Positions 26,353 through 34,380 of a stretch of 64,000 nt of DNA are shown piece by piece. Each line of letters opens with the position of its first letter. The first letter of the stretch is position 1. A model generated the notes under the pieces. The model was not told where the DNA came from and ran no database searches. It saw only the letters and a list, made by a program, of their open reading frames with translations. The DNA lies in NCBI RefSeq assembly GCF_000621125.1, contig NZ_KK211214.1, positions 809,300 to 873,299 on the forward strand. The letters run 5' to 3'. Source of the stretch: Maribacter antarcticus DSM 21422. Its GTDB lineage: Bacteria > Bacteroidota > Bacteroidia > Flavobacteriales > Flavobacteriaceae. The translations under genes were made by a program, and so were the position numbers.

Positions 26353-26937
26353 ATGAATACTAAGTCAATTTATATTATCCTTATAGGTATGATTGTTTTG
26401 TGGGGTTCATGTGTGCTAGTCAGTTATTTTTCTAATCCTTTAGGATTTCTTTCCTATTTAGGATTTATAAATAGTAATAACGGAACTATGTTGAGTTGGT
26501 TATTGGCCTTGCTCATCGTAGTTTTATATTGTTTTAGTGCAGCAAAAATAGCAGATGTAAAGCGCTATATGTTTAAAATGGATAGGCTAAAATTAGTCGC
26601 AATTTGTGCAGCTTTGTTCGCAGGGATAATGGAAGAGGTGATTTATAGAAAATGGATTTTGGATTATCTCAACGCCCATGATTTCTCTGTCGTATTGCAG
26701 GTCATCATATCAGGGGTAGCTTTTGGAGTTATTCACCTGATGTGGGGATTAAAAAATATAAAGGCAGGAGTAAATGCTTTTATTTCTACATCGATATTAG
26801 GCGCTGCATTAGCCATTGTTTACGTAGTCTCAGGGCGCAGTTTAGCACCGTGTATAGTTGCTCATTTTATTATCACGGCACTTATAGAGCCTGGTTTATT
26901 AATTGCGGCAAAAAATGATACATTAGGGTATTGGTAA
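26353..26937 (+). CDS. CPBP-family intramembrane glutamic endopeptidase
   Basis: The protein has 194 aa with six or so hydrophobic segments (IYIILIGMIVLWGSCVLVSY, LSWLLALLIVVLYCFSAAKI). The family's catalytic motifs are present: motif 1 GIMEEVIYRKWILDYL (EExxxR) and motif 2 ISGVAFGVIHLMWGLKNIKA (FxxxH), with a further motif in IVYVVSGRSLAPCIVAHFII containing the final His. Members of this family (CaaX protease/bacteriocin self-immunity) act in membranes, and some confer bacteriocin immunity; the target here is unknown. An intergenic repeat element follows the gene. Confidence 0.88.
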   Translation: MNTKSIYIILIGMIVLWGSCVLVSYFSNPLGFLSYLGFINSNNGTMLSWLLALLIVVLYCFSAAKIADVKRYMFKMDRLKLVAICAALFAGIMEEVIYRKWILDYLNAHDFSVVLQVIISGVAFGVIHLMWGLKNIKAGVNAFISTSILGAALAIVYVVSGRSLAPCIVAHFIITALIEPGLLIAAKNDTLGYW

Positions 26938-26970
26938 GAAAAACTAAAGATATAATCTGACGGAGTCAGA

Positions 26971-27035
26971 TACCCACGAGCGTAAGCATCTTCTGCTTGT
27001 GCTGTCAGTACATCACTAGTATGAAGCAGAAACCT
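26971..27035. repeat. Dispersed intergenic repeat, copy A
   Basis: ACCCACGAGCGTAAGCATCT is followed by CTGCTTGTGCTGTCAG and later AAGCAGAAA. It aligns with 27573-27648 (copy B) and 28088-28160 (copy C) through the pattern CCyAC-n-CGCAAGyATCTT-n-CTC/TTG-n-GTCAG. All three copies directly follow a plus-strand gene. Confidence 0.5.
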
Positions 27036-27071
27036 TAACCGTGTTGTTTTTTAACATCAAATAAATTTGAA

Positions 27072-27572
27072 ATGAAAAAATATATTTTTGTAGTTTTTGT
27101 CGTGGTGTTGTTTTCTTGTCAACAGGAAAAAATACCGCCATCAGAAGATAGTACCGAGGCAATCAAGGCAATTGTGGTCGGGGAAACGTATGCCTATATG
27201 GAGAAAGATTATCAGAAATGGGCATCGTATTGGGACCATGGTAGCGATGTATTGCGATTGGATGTATCTAAAGCAGGTTTCGCCCAAAAAAAGGGATGGG
27301 ATGAAAGCGGTGGAAAATTAGAATTATTTTTTAAGGAGAACCCGGAGCCCATAACCTCTACATTCGAAAACTCCAACTATCTTATTTTTTATGATGTCAA
27401 TTTAGCATGGGTCGCATTTGACCAAACATGGACAAGCTTTGGAGGAGATAAAACCGTTGCAAAAGCAACTGCTACCCTAGTTAAAAAAGCGAACGCTTGG
27501 AAAATAGTATCCTATACTGCTATTCAATATGAAACTGGTAATCAAAATGTAGATACCTTAGGAAGGGAGTAA
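27072..27572 (+). CDS. NTF2-like (SnoaL/DUF4440-type) lipoprotein
   Basis: The protein has 166 aa. The N-terminus KYIFVVFVVVLFSCQQEKIP is a lipoprotein signal with Cys in the lipobox. The mature part has the NTF2-like cone fold pattern: helices at EAIKAIVVGETYAYMEKDYQ KW, a strand pair around SNYLIFYDVNLAWVAFDQTW, and a final strand TATLVKKANAWKIVSYTAIQ. This is the usual calcium/calmodulin-like 'nuclear transport factor 2 family' seen in Bacteroidota. No catalytic residues can be named. It is expected at the periplasmic face of a membrane. Confidence 0.75.
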   Translation: MKKYIFVVFVVVLFSCQQEKIPPSEDSTEAIKAIVVGETYAYMEKDYQKWASYWDHGSDVLRLDVSKAGFAQKKGWDESGGKLELFFKENPEPITSTFENSNYLIFYDVNLAWVAFDQTWTSFGGDKTVAKATATLVKKANAWKIVSYTAIQYETGNQNVDTLGRE

Positions 27573-27648
27573 ATCCTCACGCTAACGCAAGCATCTTTCT
27601 ACTCGTCCCGTCAGGTATCAGAAAACAGTAGTTCAGTACAAAAAGTCC
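27573..27648. repeat. Dispersed intergenic repeat, copy B
   Basis: Copy B contains TCCTCACGCTAACGCAAGCA, then TCTTTCTACTCGTCCCGTCAG, and ends in CAGTACAAAAAGTCCG. It shares the CGCAAGCATCTT and GTCAG blocks with copies A and C, and the TTCAGTnCAAAAA tail with copy C. It starts immediately after the stop codon of the NTF2-like gene; the rest of the gap up to 27886 shows no gene. Confidence 0.55.
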
Positions 27649-27886
27649 GAAGGTATTGAAATTTTAAAGGGATAATGTGTTTTGCGCTATAAACGTTCTA
27701 AACGTATACGTGTTCTGAATTGGTAGTTTTTTCAGGTGATGTGAAGATAGGCTGGATAGTTGTGCTTTCATTTTAGGAACATAACTACAGTGGATTTGTT
27801 ATCTTAGATTTGAAAAGTGGGATATACATAATAATGAGTTCTAATTGTTGTCTCATATTTTGAATAACCCTTAACCCCGTTTTACT

Positions 27887-28087
27887 ATGAAAAACATATC
27901 TTTCAATCTAATAATCGGAATTTTAGCTGCCGCACAAGTGATTTATAGTTTCTTCGAAGACAGTGCAACCCCGCATATATTATCATTCGAAGTGAATATC
28001 TGGATGTATAGATTATTTTGGGCCGTATTGGCTGCAGGTTGTATTTATGTCCACTTTAAAAACTTAAAAAAAGAAACGAATCAATAA
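27887..28087 (+). CDS. Small two-span membrane protein (66 aa)
   Basis: The ORF starts at ATG 27887 and has two hydrophobic helices (SFNLIIGILAAAQVIYSFF and LFWAVLAAGCIYVHFKNLKK) separated by a short polar loop (EDSATPHILSFEVNIWMY). No known family is recognised, although small proteins of this design are common in flavobacterial genomes. It is followed at once by repeat copy C. Confidence 0.5.
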   Translation: MKNISFNLIIGILAAAQVIYSFFEDSATPHILSFEVNIWMYRLFWAVLAAGCIYVHFKNLKKETNQ

Positions 28088-28160
28088 TTTCCCACTACCG
28101 CAAGTATCTTTTTGCTCAGGATGTCAGGAGTAGGAAAATGGGAATTCAGTTCAAAAAACG
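28088..28160. repeat. Dispersed intergenic repeat, copy C
   Basis: TTTCCCACTACCGCAAGTAT, then CTTTTTGCTCAGGATGTCAG, then GGGAATTCAGTTCAAAAAAC. It matches copy B over most of its length. Its 15-mer at 28100-28114 recurs exactly at 50455-50469, where a shortened form of the following bases (ATCAAGGAG) is also present. Confidence 0.55.
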
Positions 28161-28316
28161 CGACGGAATTAAAAATGTAAGGTGGACAAAGCACTTGGCG
28201 TTCGTCCGAGCTCCGGAATAGGTAATTATAGTTTGGTGCCAATGTTCAATCCCTGTCATATAGATGCTGAATCCCTATTTAATTCCCTATTTTTAATCTA
28301 CTTGAAACCACCAACT

Positions 28317-29615
28317 ATGAAAAAAGCAATCCTTCTTTTGGTACTAGTAATTACCGCTCAAACCTTTGGACAAGAAGCCATGCGCCGCTGGCGTAAACTG
28401 AATCAGGTACGCGCGGATAAATTTGATTTGGTATTGCCCGAGGCGATGCGTGAAAACAACATTGCCATGTGGATTGTTACCAATCGTGAAGGAAATCTAG
28501 ATCCGCTATACACCGATATGGGTGAAGGTTATGTAACTGGGAATGGGTATTATATTTTTACAGATACGGGAGAAGACCGAATTGAGCGTGCCGCGCTTGG
28601 CGTGGGAGGTTATTTGCTTGAAGAAGGTGGTACCTATGACTATTTCGGTTCCGCAGACGAGCTGAAAGAATTTGTTGCGAAACGGAATCCCAAAACCATC
28701 GGTCTCAATATTTCGAAAAATTTTGGAGGTGCAGACGGACTAACGCATTCCTCGTATTTGGAACTAGTTGATATTTTAGGGGAACCCTATACAGCACGTT
28801 TTGTTTCTGCAGAAAAACTGGTCTCTGATTTTAGGTCTAGGCGCGTTGCGAGTGAAATTGCTATTTATGGGGAAGCGGGAGAGTTTTCGTATACCATTGC
28901 AGAGAAGGCTTTTTCTAATGACGTAATTATACCGGGAGTCACCACCTTGGAAGATGTTGCTTGGTTTATGAAGGATCAGCAATTCAAAAATAATCTGGGT
29001 TCTTCGTTTGGCATGCCATCTGTTTATGTTACAGGCCCTGACGGGGTTATCGCTACGTCAACAGACCGTATTATTCAACGCGGTGATGTATTAATGCTGG
29101 ATTGGGGTGTAGGGTTAATGAATATGTTTACTGATATGAAACGCATTGCCTATGTATTGAAAGATGGCGAAACTGACGTGCCAGCAGGAATTAAGAATGC
29201 ATTTAAGCAAGGCGTGAACGTCCGTGATATTATCAAAAAAACTATCAAACCTGGCGTTACGGCGCAAAAGGCCGAGGATGCCGTTTACGCCGCCCTCACC
29301 AACGCGGGATTCAACAAAATGAAAGGTTTTAACAAATACACCGATCTGGATAAAACCGATGTCATTATCGGTTGCCATTCTGTAGGGAATTGGGGACATG
29401 GTATTGGGCCCTCTATTGCGTTTTTCAACCCTGTGAGGTTAGGTTATGAACTAAAACCCTCAAATTTGATTTCTATCGAGTTGTTCGCATATACCAAAAT
29501 ACCGGAATGGGGTGGTAAAAAGTTACGTATTCCCTTGGAAGACGATGCGCTTATTACGGAGCGCGGTGTAGAATGGCTATATCCTATTAACTCTAAAATT
29601 TTGGTAATTAAATAG
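28317..29615 (+). CDS. M24-family (Xaa-Pro aminopeptidase-like) metallopeptidase, exported
   Basis: Start at ATG 28317 gives a signal peptide (KKAILLLVLVITAQTFGQE); the frame is open farther upstream but without a plausible leader. The C-terminal pita-bread domain shows metal-binding segments: DVLMLDWGVGLMNMFTDMKR (D..D pair), IIGCHSVGNWGHGIGPSIAF (His) and LISIELFAYTKIPEWGG (Glu). It resembles a creatinase/prolidase with an N-terminal domain starting RRWRKLNQVRADKFDLVLPE. Some metal ligands look atypical (for example a second His in GHSVGNWGHG), so the activity is inferred. The protein probably degrades peptides in the periplasm. Confidence 0.82.
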   Translation: MKKAILLLVLVITAQTFGQEAMRRWRKLNQVRADKFDLVLPEAMRENNIAMWIVTNREGNLDPLYTDMGEGYVTGNGYYIFTDTGEDRIERAALGVGGYLLEEGGTYDYFGSADELKEFVAKRNPKTIGLNISKNFGGADGLTHSSYLELVDILGEPYTARFVSAEKLVSDFRSRRVASEIAIYGEAGEFSYTIAEKAFSNDVIIPGVTTLEDVAWFMKDQQFKNNLGSSFGMPSVYVTGPDGVIATSTDRIIQRGDVLMLDWGVGLMNMFTDMKRIAYVLKDGETDVPAGIKNAFKQGVNVRDIIKKTIKPGVTAQKAEDAVYAALTNAGFNKMKGFNKYTDLDKTDVIIGCHSVGNWGHGIGPSIAFFNPVRLGYELKPSNLISIELFAYTKIPEWGGKKLRIPLEDDALITERGVEWLYPINSKILVIK

Positions 29616-29874
29616 TGTAGTATGTTGCCGTTTAAATGGCTGTAGCCTTTCTCGTATTCCAAAGGGTTCTCGATACAACCCCTCTTTCATGACTTCACTC
29701 AAAACGCTACCATCTTTATAATTCACAAGAAAAATAGCCCAAGCGAACTAAATAACAAGGAGGAAACGTATTATTAATGTAAAGACCAAACCCAAGCCTC
29801 ATATTATGTGTCGAATTACCCTGTTTCTCAGATTATCCACATAGCTTTGCAGTAGCACTAAAAAAGCCGCTCGT

Positions 29875-31227
29875 ATGTCCGCATTTAACGACTTTAAAAT
29901 ATCGAACCTCCTTCGTAACGCTCTGGGTGACTTAGGTTTTGAGAACGCAACCCCAATTCAGGAACAAGCCTTTCCGGTAGCTATGAGCGGGAAGGATATT
30001 GTGGGTATTGCACAGACCGGTACAGGAAAGACATTTGCCTATCTATTACCTATACTCAATACACACTCCTTTTCAAAGGATATTCATCCAAAGACCTTAA
30101 TCTTAGTTCCTACACGGGAACTGGTGGTACAGGTGGTGGAGGAAGTGGAGAAACTGGGTAAGTATGCATCCGTTCGTGTTTTGGGTGTTTACGGTGGTAC
30201 CGGCATGAACAAGCAAAAAGAGGCCTTGGCCATGGGTACGGATATTGTAGTGGGAACGCCAGCTCGTTTATACGACCTCGTATTATCCCGAGCCTTACAG
30301 CTCAAGAGCATAAAAAAATTAGTGATTGATGAGGTAGACGTAATGTTGGATTTGGGTTTTCGGTTTCAGCTGATTAATATTTTTGAGCTGTTGCCAAAAC
30401 GGAGGCAGAACATTATGTTTTCTGCAACCATGACGGATGATGTGGAATTACTTATAAACGATTTCTTTTCTGGTGTGGAAAAAATTTCGGTAGCCGTAAG
30501 CGGAACACCATTAGAAAATATTGCCCAATCTACCTACGCCGTGCCTAATTTTTATACCAAGGTTAATTTATTGATACATCTGTTACAGGACACAGAAGCC
30601 TTCCATAAGGTATTGGTCTTTGTTTCCAGTAAGCGAACCGCAGATTTACTCTTTCAGGAGTTAGCGGAGTTTTTTAGCGAGGAGCTTTGTATTATCCATT
30701 CCAACAAGACCCAGAATTATAGAATGCGCTCTATTAAACAGTTCGACTCTGGTCAGAACCGAATTCTAGTCACGACCGATGTTATGGCCAGAGGTCTCGA
30801 TTTAGAAGAGATTTCCCATGTCATTAATTTTGATACGCCAGCATATCCAGAGAATTATATGCATCGTATTGGTCGTACGGGTAGGGCAGAGAAGGAAGGT
30901 AAATCTATATTGCTGTATACTGAAAAAGAGGAAGAGGCCAAAGAGGCGATTGAAGCCCTTATGGCAACAGAAATTGAGGAAATAGCACTTCCCAAGGACG
31001 TAGAAATCGCCAAACGCTTAACGCGTGATGAACAGCCCAAACACATAGAGCACGAAAACCCATTACGCGAAAACGAAGAGGAACGAGGCGCCAGCTTCCA
31101 TGAAAAGTCTGAGAAGAATAGCAAACAGAACCAAGGCGGTTCTTATAAGTGGATTATAAAAAAAAAATATTCCAAACCCAAAACCAGAGGCGATAAGAAT
31201 TTTGGTAAGAAGGGTAAAAAAAGATAA
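29875..31227 (+). CDS. DEAD-box RNA helicase
   Basis: The protein has 450 aa. Helicase motifs in order: Q motif GFENATPIQEQAFPVAMSGK, motif I GIAQTGTGKTFAYLLPIL, Ia LVPTRELVVQVVEEVEK, II as DEVDV (V-I-D-E-V-D-V instead of DEAD), III MFSATM, V VTTDVMARGLDLEEI and VI YMHRIGRTGRAEKEGKS. The C-terminus is a basic, unstructured tail (KKKYSKPKTRGDKNFGKKGK) typical of RNA-binding extensions. The DEVD box is a known variant in bacteroidetal RhlE-like proteins. By family it unwinds RNA duplexes in ribosome assembly or mRNA decay. It is monocistronic. Confidence 0.92.
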   Translation: MSAFNDFKISNLLRNALGDLGFENATPIQEQAFPVAMSGKDIVGIAQTGTGKTFAYLLPILNTHSFSKDIHPKTLILVPTRELVVQVVEEVEKLGKYASVRVLGVYGGTGMNKQKEALAMGTDIVVGTPARLYDLVLSRALQLKSIKKLVIDEVDVMLDLGFRFQLINIFELLPKRRQNIMFSATMTDDVELLINDFFSGVEKISVAVSGTPLENIAQSTYAVPNFYTKVNLLIHLLQDTEAFHKVLVFVSSKRTADLLFQELAEFFSEELCIIHSNKTQNYRMRSIKQFDSGQNRILVTTDVMARGLDLEEISHVINFDTPAYPENYMHRIGRTGRAEKEGKSILLYTEKEEEAKEAIEALMATEIEEIALPKDVEIAKRLTRDEQPKHIEHENPLRENEEERGASFHEKSEKNSKQNQGGSYKWIIKKKYSKPKTRGDKNFGKKGKKR

Positions 31228-31422
31228 CGGATTCCTAAGGCTTATTCTGGTGTTCTTTGCTTGTAATTTTTTGTATTCAAGTGTTTCTTTTGAGCATCTT
31301 TTTTTAGTGACCCTGCTGCAGCATAATCAAAAAGGGAAGCCTTAATACTTTTAGAGCTGCAAAGTTGAATTTAGTATTGTATTAGTCGGTATTGTATATA
31401 CCCTAATTAATAAAAGTGGAAA

Positions 31423-31989
31423 TTAATTAGCTATTAAACTATCCAACAACTTCCTAACCTTTGGACTATTCCAATCTGCCGCTCCTGTTTCTTTTATTAT
31501 AATTTTTCCGGAGGCATCAATGATATAGTTGGTGGGAATACTAGTTTCATAAAGTACTTCTGGGGTTGTTATACTGGGGAAATATACCGGTAGCTTATAG
31601 CGCTGCTTTTCTAAAAAACGACGCACAACTGCTGGGTCTTCATTCGTAAGCAATATAAAATCCATTTTATCGCCATAATCCACATGTAGTTTTTGAATGC
31701 TGGGTAGTTCTGCAATACAGGGTGGACACCACGTTGCCCAATAACTAAGAAACGCAACCCTTCCCATCCCAACTTCTACCATAGTTGAAGTGCCATTTAA
31801 ATCTTTTACTTCATAGTTAAATGGCTGTAGCTGAGTTTGTTCAACTTCATCTATAGCGGATGGCGATAACACTAACATTTTAACTCTATTAATTGCAACC
31901 TGAATAGGCGTTCGTGTTTGGGGAATAAGTAATAAGGCTAAAAAGACCAGAAGAATGCTATTGCTGACGCTGAATATTTTCTTTTTCAT
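31423..31989 (-). CDS. TlpA-like thioredoxin-fold protein, membrane-anchored
   Basis: The protein has 188 aa. A leading hydrophobic helix (SVSNSILLVFLALLLIPQTR) anchors or exports it; there is no lipobox. The thioredoxin fold carries SYWATWCPPCIAELPSIQKL, the WCPPC redox motif of TlpA/ResA, then KMDFILLTNEDPAVVRRFLE, the cis-Pro-type SIPTNYIIDASGKIIIKETG. It is expected to transfer electrons to periplasmic cysteines, for example in cytochrome c maturation or stress repair. No partner gene is adjacent; the nearby haem protein is the glucose-dehydrogenase fusion at 7,921. Confidence 0.88.
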   Translation of the reverse strand: MKKKIFSVSNSILLVFLALLLIPQTRTPIQVAINRVKMLVLSPSAIDEVEQTQLQPFNYEVKDLNGTSTMVEVGMGRVAFLSYWATWCPPCIAELPSIQKLHVDYGDKMDFILLTNEDPAVVRRFLEKQRYKLPVYFPSITTPEVLYETSIPTNYIIDASGKIIIKETGAADWNSPKVRKLLDSLIAN

Positions 31990-32308
31990 TACTAGCTAAA
32001 TTATGAATTTTTATGTTTTGAAGTATATAATAGTTGTTTTTTGGTCATAGCGAAATAGCGATATAGGCGCTACTTTTTATGAGTTTTACTTGTATCTGAC
32101 CTACGACACCGGACTTTTGAATACTTAAAATCATCGGTGAATGACTATGCTTTAAAGATGATTGGTTTTGAACCCTTTTCCAGTTTACCGACCCTTCTTT
32201 ACGCTTTATCCAAGATGTTTACAAACAACGAAAAAGCTAGTATTTCAGCGGTATACAAAAAGAGTGAACTTAAATCAGGGTCATCTTTGAGTAACCCAAA
32301 CGATTATT
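31990..32308. other. Intergenic region upstream of a small secreted gene
   Basis: Apart from the conserved element at 32183-32210, these 319 bases hold no convincing gene; a 70-codon plus-strand frame at 32137 lies across that element and overlaps the next gene, and is judged a chance ORF. Confidence 0.4.
32183..32210 (+). promoter_or_regulatory. Conserved 28-bp upstream element, copy 4
   Basis: GTTTACCGA followed by CTTTATC, with the same 28-bp length as copies 1 and 2 and about 18 of 28 bases identical to copy 1. It ends 99 bases before the ATG at 32309, essentially the same distance as for copies 1 and 2. Confidence 0.42.
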
Positions 32309-32566
32309 ATGAAAGCTGTTTTAACCGTATTTATACTTCTTTTTCTTAACGCTGCCGCAGTAGCACAAGACGGGAAAACCAATGATAAAGTTAGCACTGC
32401 TCAAATAGATGTCGTTTTGGTTACTGACCTTCCTATTTTTATCTCTTTGGAAAAAGTTGGGACGAAAACGCAGAACAAGGTAGCTCGTTTGTACCGGCAC
32501 CAAAATTCTAGAGTAAAAAAGGCTTTATCTTTCAAAACAAAAAAGGATAGACCAAAATTGACCTAG
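32309..32566 (+). CDS. Small secreted protein, family copy 4 (85 aa)
   Basis: The signal peptide is MKAVLTVFILLFLNAAAVAQ. The middle (DVVLVTDLPIFISLEKVGTK) differs from the other copies, but the C-terminus VARLYRHQNSRVKKALSFKT then KKDRPKLT matches the family block very well (V-A-R-L-Y, N-S-R-V, K-A-L-S-F). No cysteines are present. Position after a TlpA-like gene and before a convergent amidohydrolase gives no functional hint. Confidence 0.68.
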   Translation: MKAVLTVFILLFLNAAAVAQDGKTNDKVSTAQIDVVLVTDLPIFISLEKVGTKTQNKVARLYRHQNSRVKKALSFKTKKDRPKLT

Positions 32567-32622
32567 TCTTTGTTTACTAATTATTGAGAGTATACTACTG
32601 TACTTTCCTAAAAACGAGTTAT

Positions 32623-32742
32623 ATGATTTTAGTTATTCTTTTAGTTTCTTTGGCTTTAGTAGTTATGTACAAAACCCTTTTGCTAAAAACAAAAAAGGTA
32701 CTTCGGCCTATTAAAGTTCGAAGCACCTCTAAAAAATTCTAA
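32623..32742 (+). CDS. Possible 39-aa single-span peptide
   Basis: An ATG at 32623 starts MILVILLVSLALVVMYKTLL, a membrane helix, followed by a basic tail (KTKKVLRPIKVRSTSKKF). It lies 57 bases after the small secreted gene on the same strand. The last third coincides with a strong minus-strand terminator hairpin, which weakens the case. It may be a real small membrane protein coupled to the secreted one, or a chance frame. Confidence 0.3.
   Translation: MILVILLVSLALVVMYKTLLLKTKKVLRPIKVRSTSKKF
32691..32728 (-). terminator. Intrinsic terminator of the amidohydrolase gene
   Basis: The minus strand forms AGGTGCTTCG ... CGAAGTACCT (one mismatch, 13-base loop) followed by TTTTTT. It lies 26 bases after the amidohydrolase stop codon. 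Confidence 0.6.
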
Positions 32743-32753
32743 ATTAGGAGGCC

Positions 32754-34343
32754 TTAGTCTTTCATTCCCGGTTGTTTGATAGTATAGTTGGCTTCGCTTT
32801 TAGCTTCGTCAACTTGCCTTTTCACATCAGCCAATAGTGCTTTGGCGTCATATATAATGCCATCTTTTATCGTGTATTTGACACCGCCAGCGCGTATCAC
32901 TTTATTATCCTCGGTAAGTCTAATAGCTCCAGTTCCGTAAAGTACTTTTAGGTTTTTAAGTGGATTTTCTTCGACCACTACAAAATCTGCTAATTTTCCT
33001 ATGGAAACAGAACCAATTTTATCAGCCATTCCTAAAGCCTCTGCTCCATTTAAGGTGGCTGCTCTAATAACTTCTAAAGGATGAAAACCAGCTTCCCGTA
33101 GTAGTTCCAGTTCTCGCACATAAGCAAAACCATATAATTGAAATATAAATCCAGAATCCGAGCCCGCGGTTACGCGGCCGCCTCTGTTTTTATATTCGTT
33201 GATAAAGGTCATCCAAAGTTTATAGTTCTTTTTCCATGCCACTTCCTGTTCCGTACCCCAGTCGTGCCAGTAAGACCCGTGCGATATCTTGCTAGGTTGG
33301 TAGAACTCCCATAAAGATGGCAAGGTGTAGGTCTCGTGCCATTCGGCTCTTCTTGCACGCTGTAAATCTCTACTCGCTTCATAGATATTAAAAGTAGGAT
33401 CTAAGGTAAAGTCAAGCTCCAATAGTTCGTTCATAACGGCATTCCAATGATCGGAATAGGGTTCTGCTGCTTGTTCCCAAAGTTTACCGGCATTTTCAAA
33501 ACGGTGTTGCTCGTTTTGGTAGTTGTAATCTAGCGGGTAGTTTTGTACTGTTCTATCGTCAAATAGGGCTTCTGGGAGACCGTACCAGTGTTCCATAGAT
33601 GTAAGTCCTGCTCTTGCAGAATGTAGCACATTCCATCTCGCAACGCTCATTTGTGCATGGTGACATGCAGAACCTAGCCCTAACTTTTTATTCTCGTCCA
33701 AGGCAGCAGCCATTATTTCTGGTTCGGCTCCAAAAAACTTGATACCGTCCGCTCCTTTCTTTGCATTCGCTCGTACCCATTCTCTTGCTTGTTCCGTTGT
33801 AGAGATGGGAATATCGTTCAAGGGGTTAAACGTCTTACTTGTCTGTCCGAAACCGGTATAAGACTGAATACGTGGCGCTATTATTTCATTTTTTGCACTT
33901 TTTCTTTTTAAATCCAAAGCAAAATCGATACCTCTACCGCTTGGCTCCCTAACGGTAGTAATACCATGTGCCATCCACAATTTAAATACATAGTCGGGTT
34001 CTGCTCCTTGAGATGTTCCACCAATATGACCGTGCATATCAATGAACCCAGGCAACAGATACATGCCGCTGCAATCGAGTTCTTTACCACCAGGTTTTAA
34101 TTGTGGTCTTTTACTTTCATTTATGGGAACGCCGTCATAACCAACGACCTCAATCTTTTTTATAATATTATTTTCAACAACGATATCTATGGGACCTTGT
34201 GGTGGTGCTCCATTACCATTGATAAGCATAACACCTCTAATAATCAATTGGGAGTGTGGTCCGTCTCCTTGCATCGACTGCGCTAGCAGCGTACTTGCTG
34301 TTAGAAGGGACAAGAGTAAGAATAACTGTATTTTTTTCATCAT
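32754..34343 (-). CDS. Amidohydrolase-superfamily protein, exported
   Basis: The protein has 529 aa with a signal peptide (KIQLFLLLSLLTASTLLAQS). The metal site begins with YLLPGFIDMHGHIGGTSQGA (HxH), continues with GIKFFGAEPEIMAA, then the His in LGLGSACHHAQMSVARWN and the Asp in RVTAGSDSGFIFQLYGFAYV. The C-terminal segment RAATLNGAEALGMADKIGSV with IGKLADFVVVEENPLKNLKV is the classical closing strand set of imidazolonepropionase-like amidohydrolases. It likely hydrolyses an amide or related bond in the periplasm; the substrate is unknown. A terminator follows, and the M14 peptidase gene lies upstream on the same strand with a 37-base gap, so the two may form an operon. Confidence 0.9.
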   Translation of the reverse strand: MMKKIQLFLLLSLLTASTLLAQSMQGDGPHSQLIIRGVMLINGNGAPPQGPIDIVVENNIIKKIEVVGYDGVPINESKRPQLKPGGKELDCSGMYLLPGFIDMHGHIGGTSQGAEPDYVFKLWMAHGITTVREPSGRGIDFALDLKRKSAKNEIIAPRIQSYTGFGQTSKTFNPLNDIPISTTEQAREWVRANAKKGADGIKFFGAEPEIMAAALDENKKLGLGSACHHAQMSVARWNVLHSARAGLTSMEHWYGLPEALFDDRTVQNYPLDYNYQNEQHRFENAGKLWEQAAEPYSDHWNAVMNELLELDFTLDPTFNIYEASRDLQRARRAEWHETYTLPSLWEFYQPSKISHGSYWHDWGTEQEVAWKKNYKLWMTFINEYKNRGGRVTAGSDSGFIFQLYGFAYVRELELLREAGFHPLEVIRAATLNGAEALGMADKIGSVSIGKLADFVVVEENPLKNLKVLYGTGAIRLTEDNKVIRAGGVKYTIKDGIIYDAKALLADVKRQVDEAKSEANYTIKQPGMKD

Positions 34344-34380
34344 GTATGTTTTGGAATGAATATGTATTGGTCAGGAAGTT

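Noticed and set aside
29616-29874. Possible small RNA or attachment site between the M24 peptidase and helicase genes
   Set aside because: No stable hairpin, tRNA-like fold or repeated flank could be seen.
32137-32349. 70-codon plus-strand ORF upstream of the small secreted gene
   Set aside because: It crosses the conserved regulatory element and overlaps the real gene in another frame; no protein-like features.
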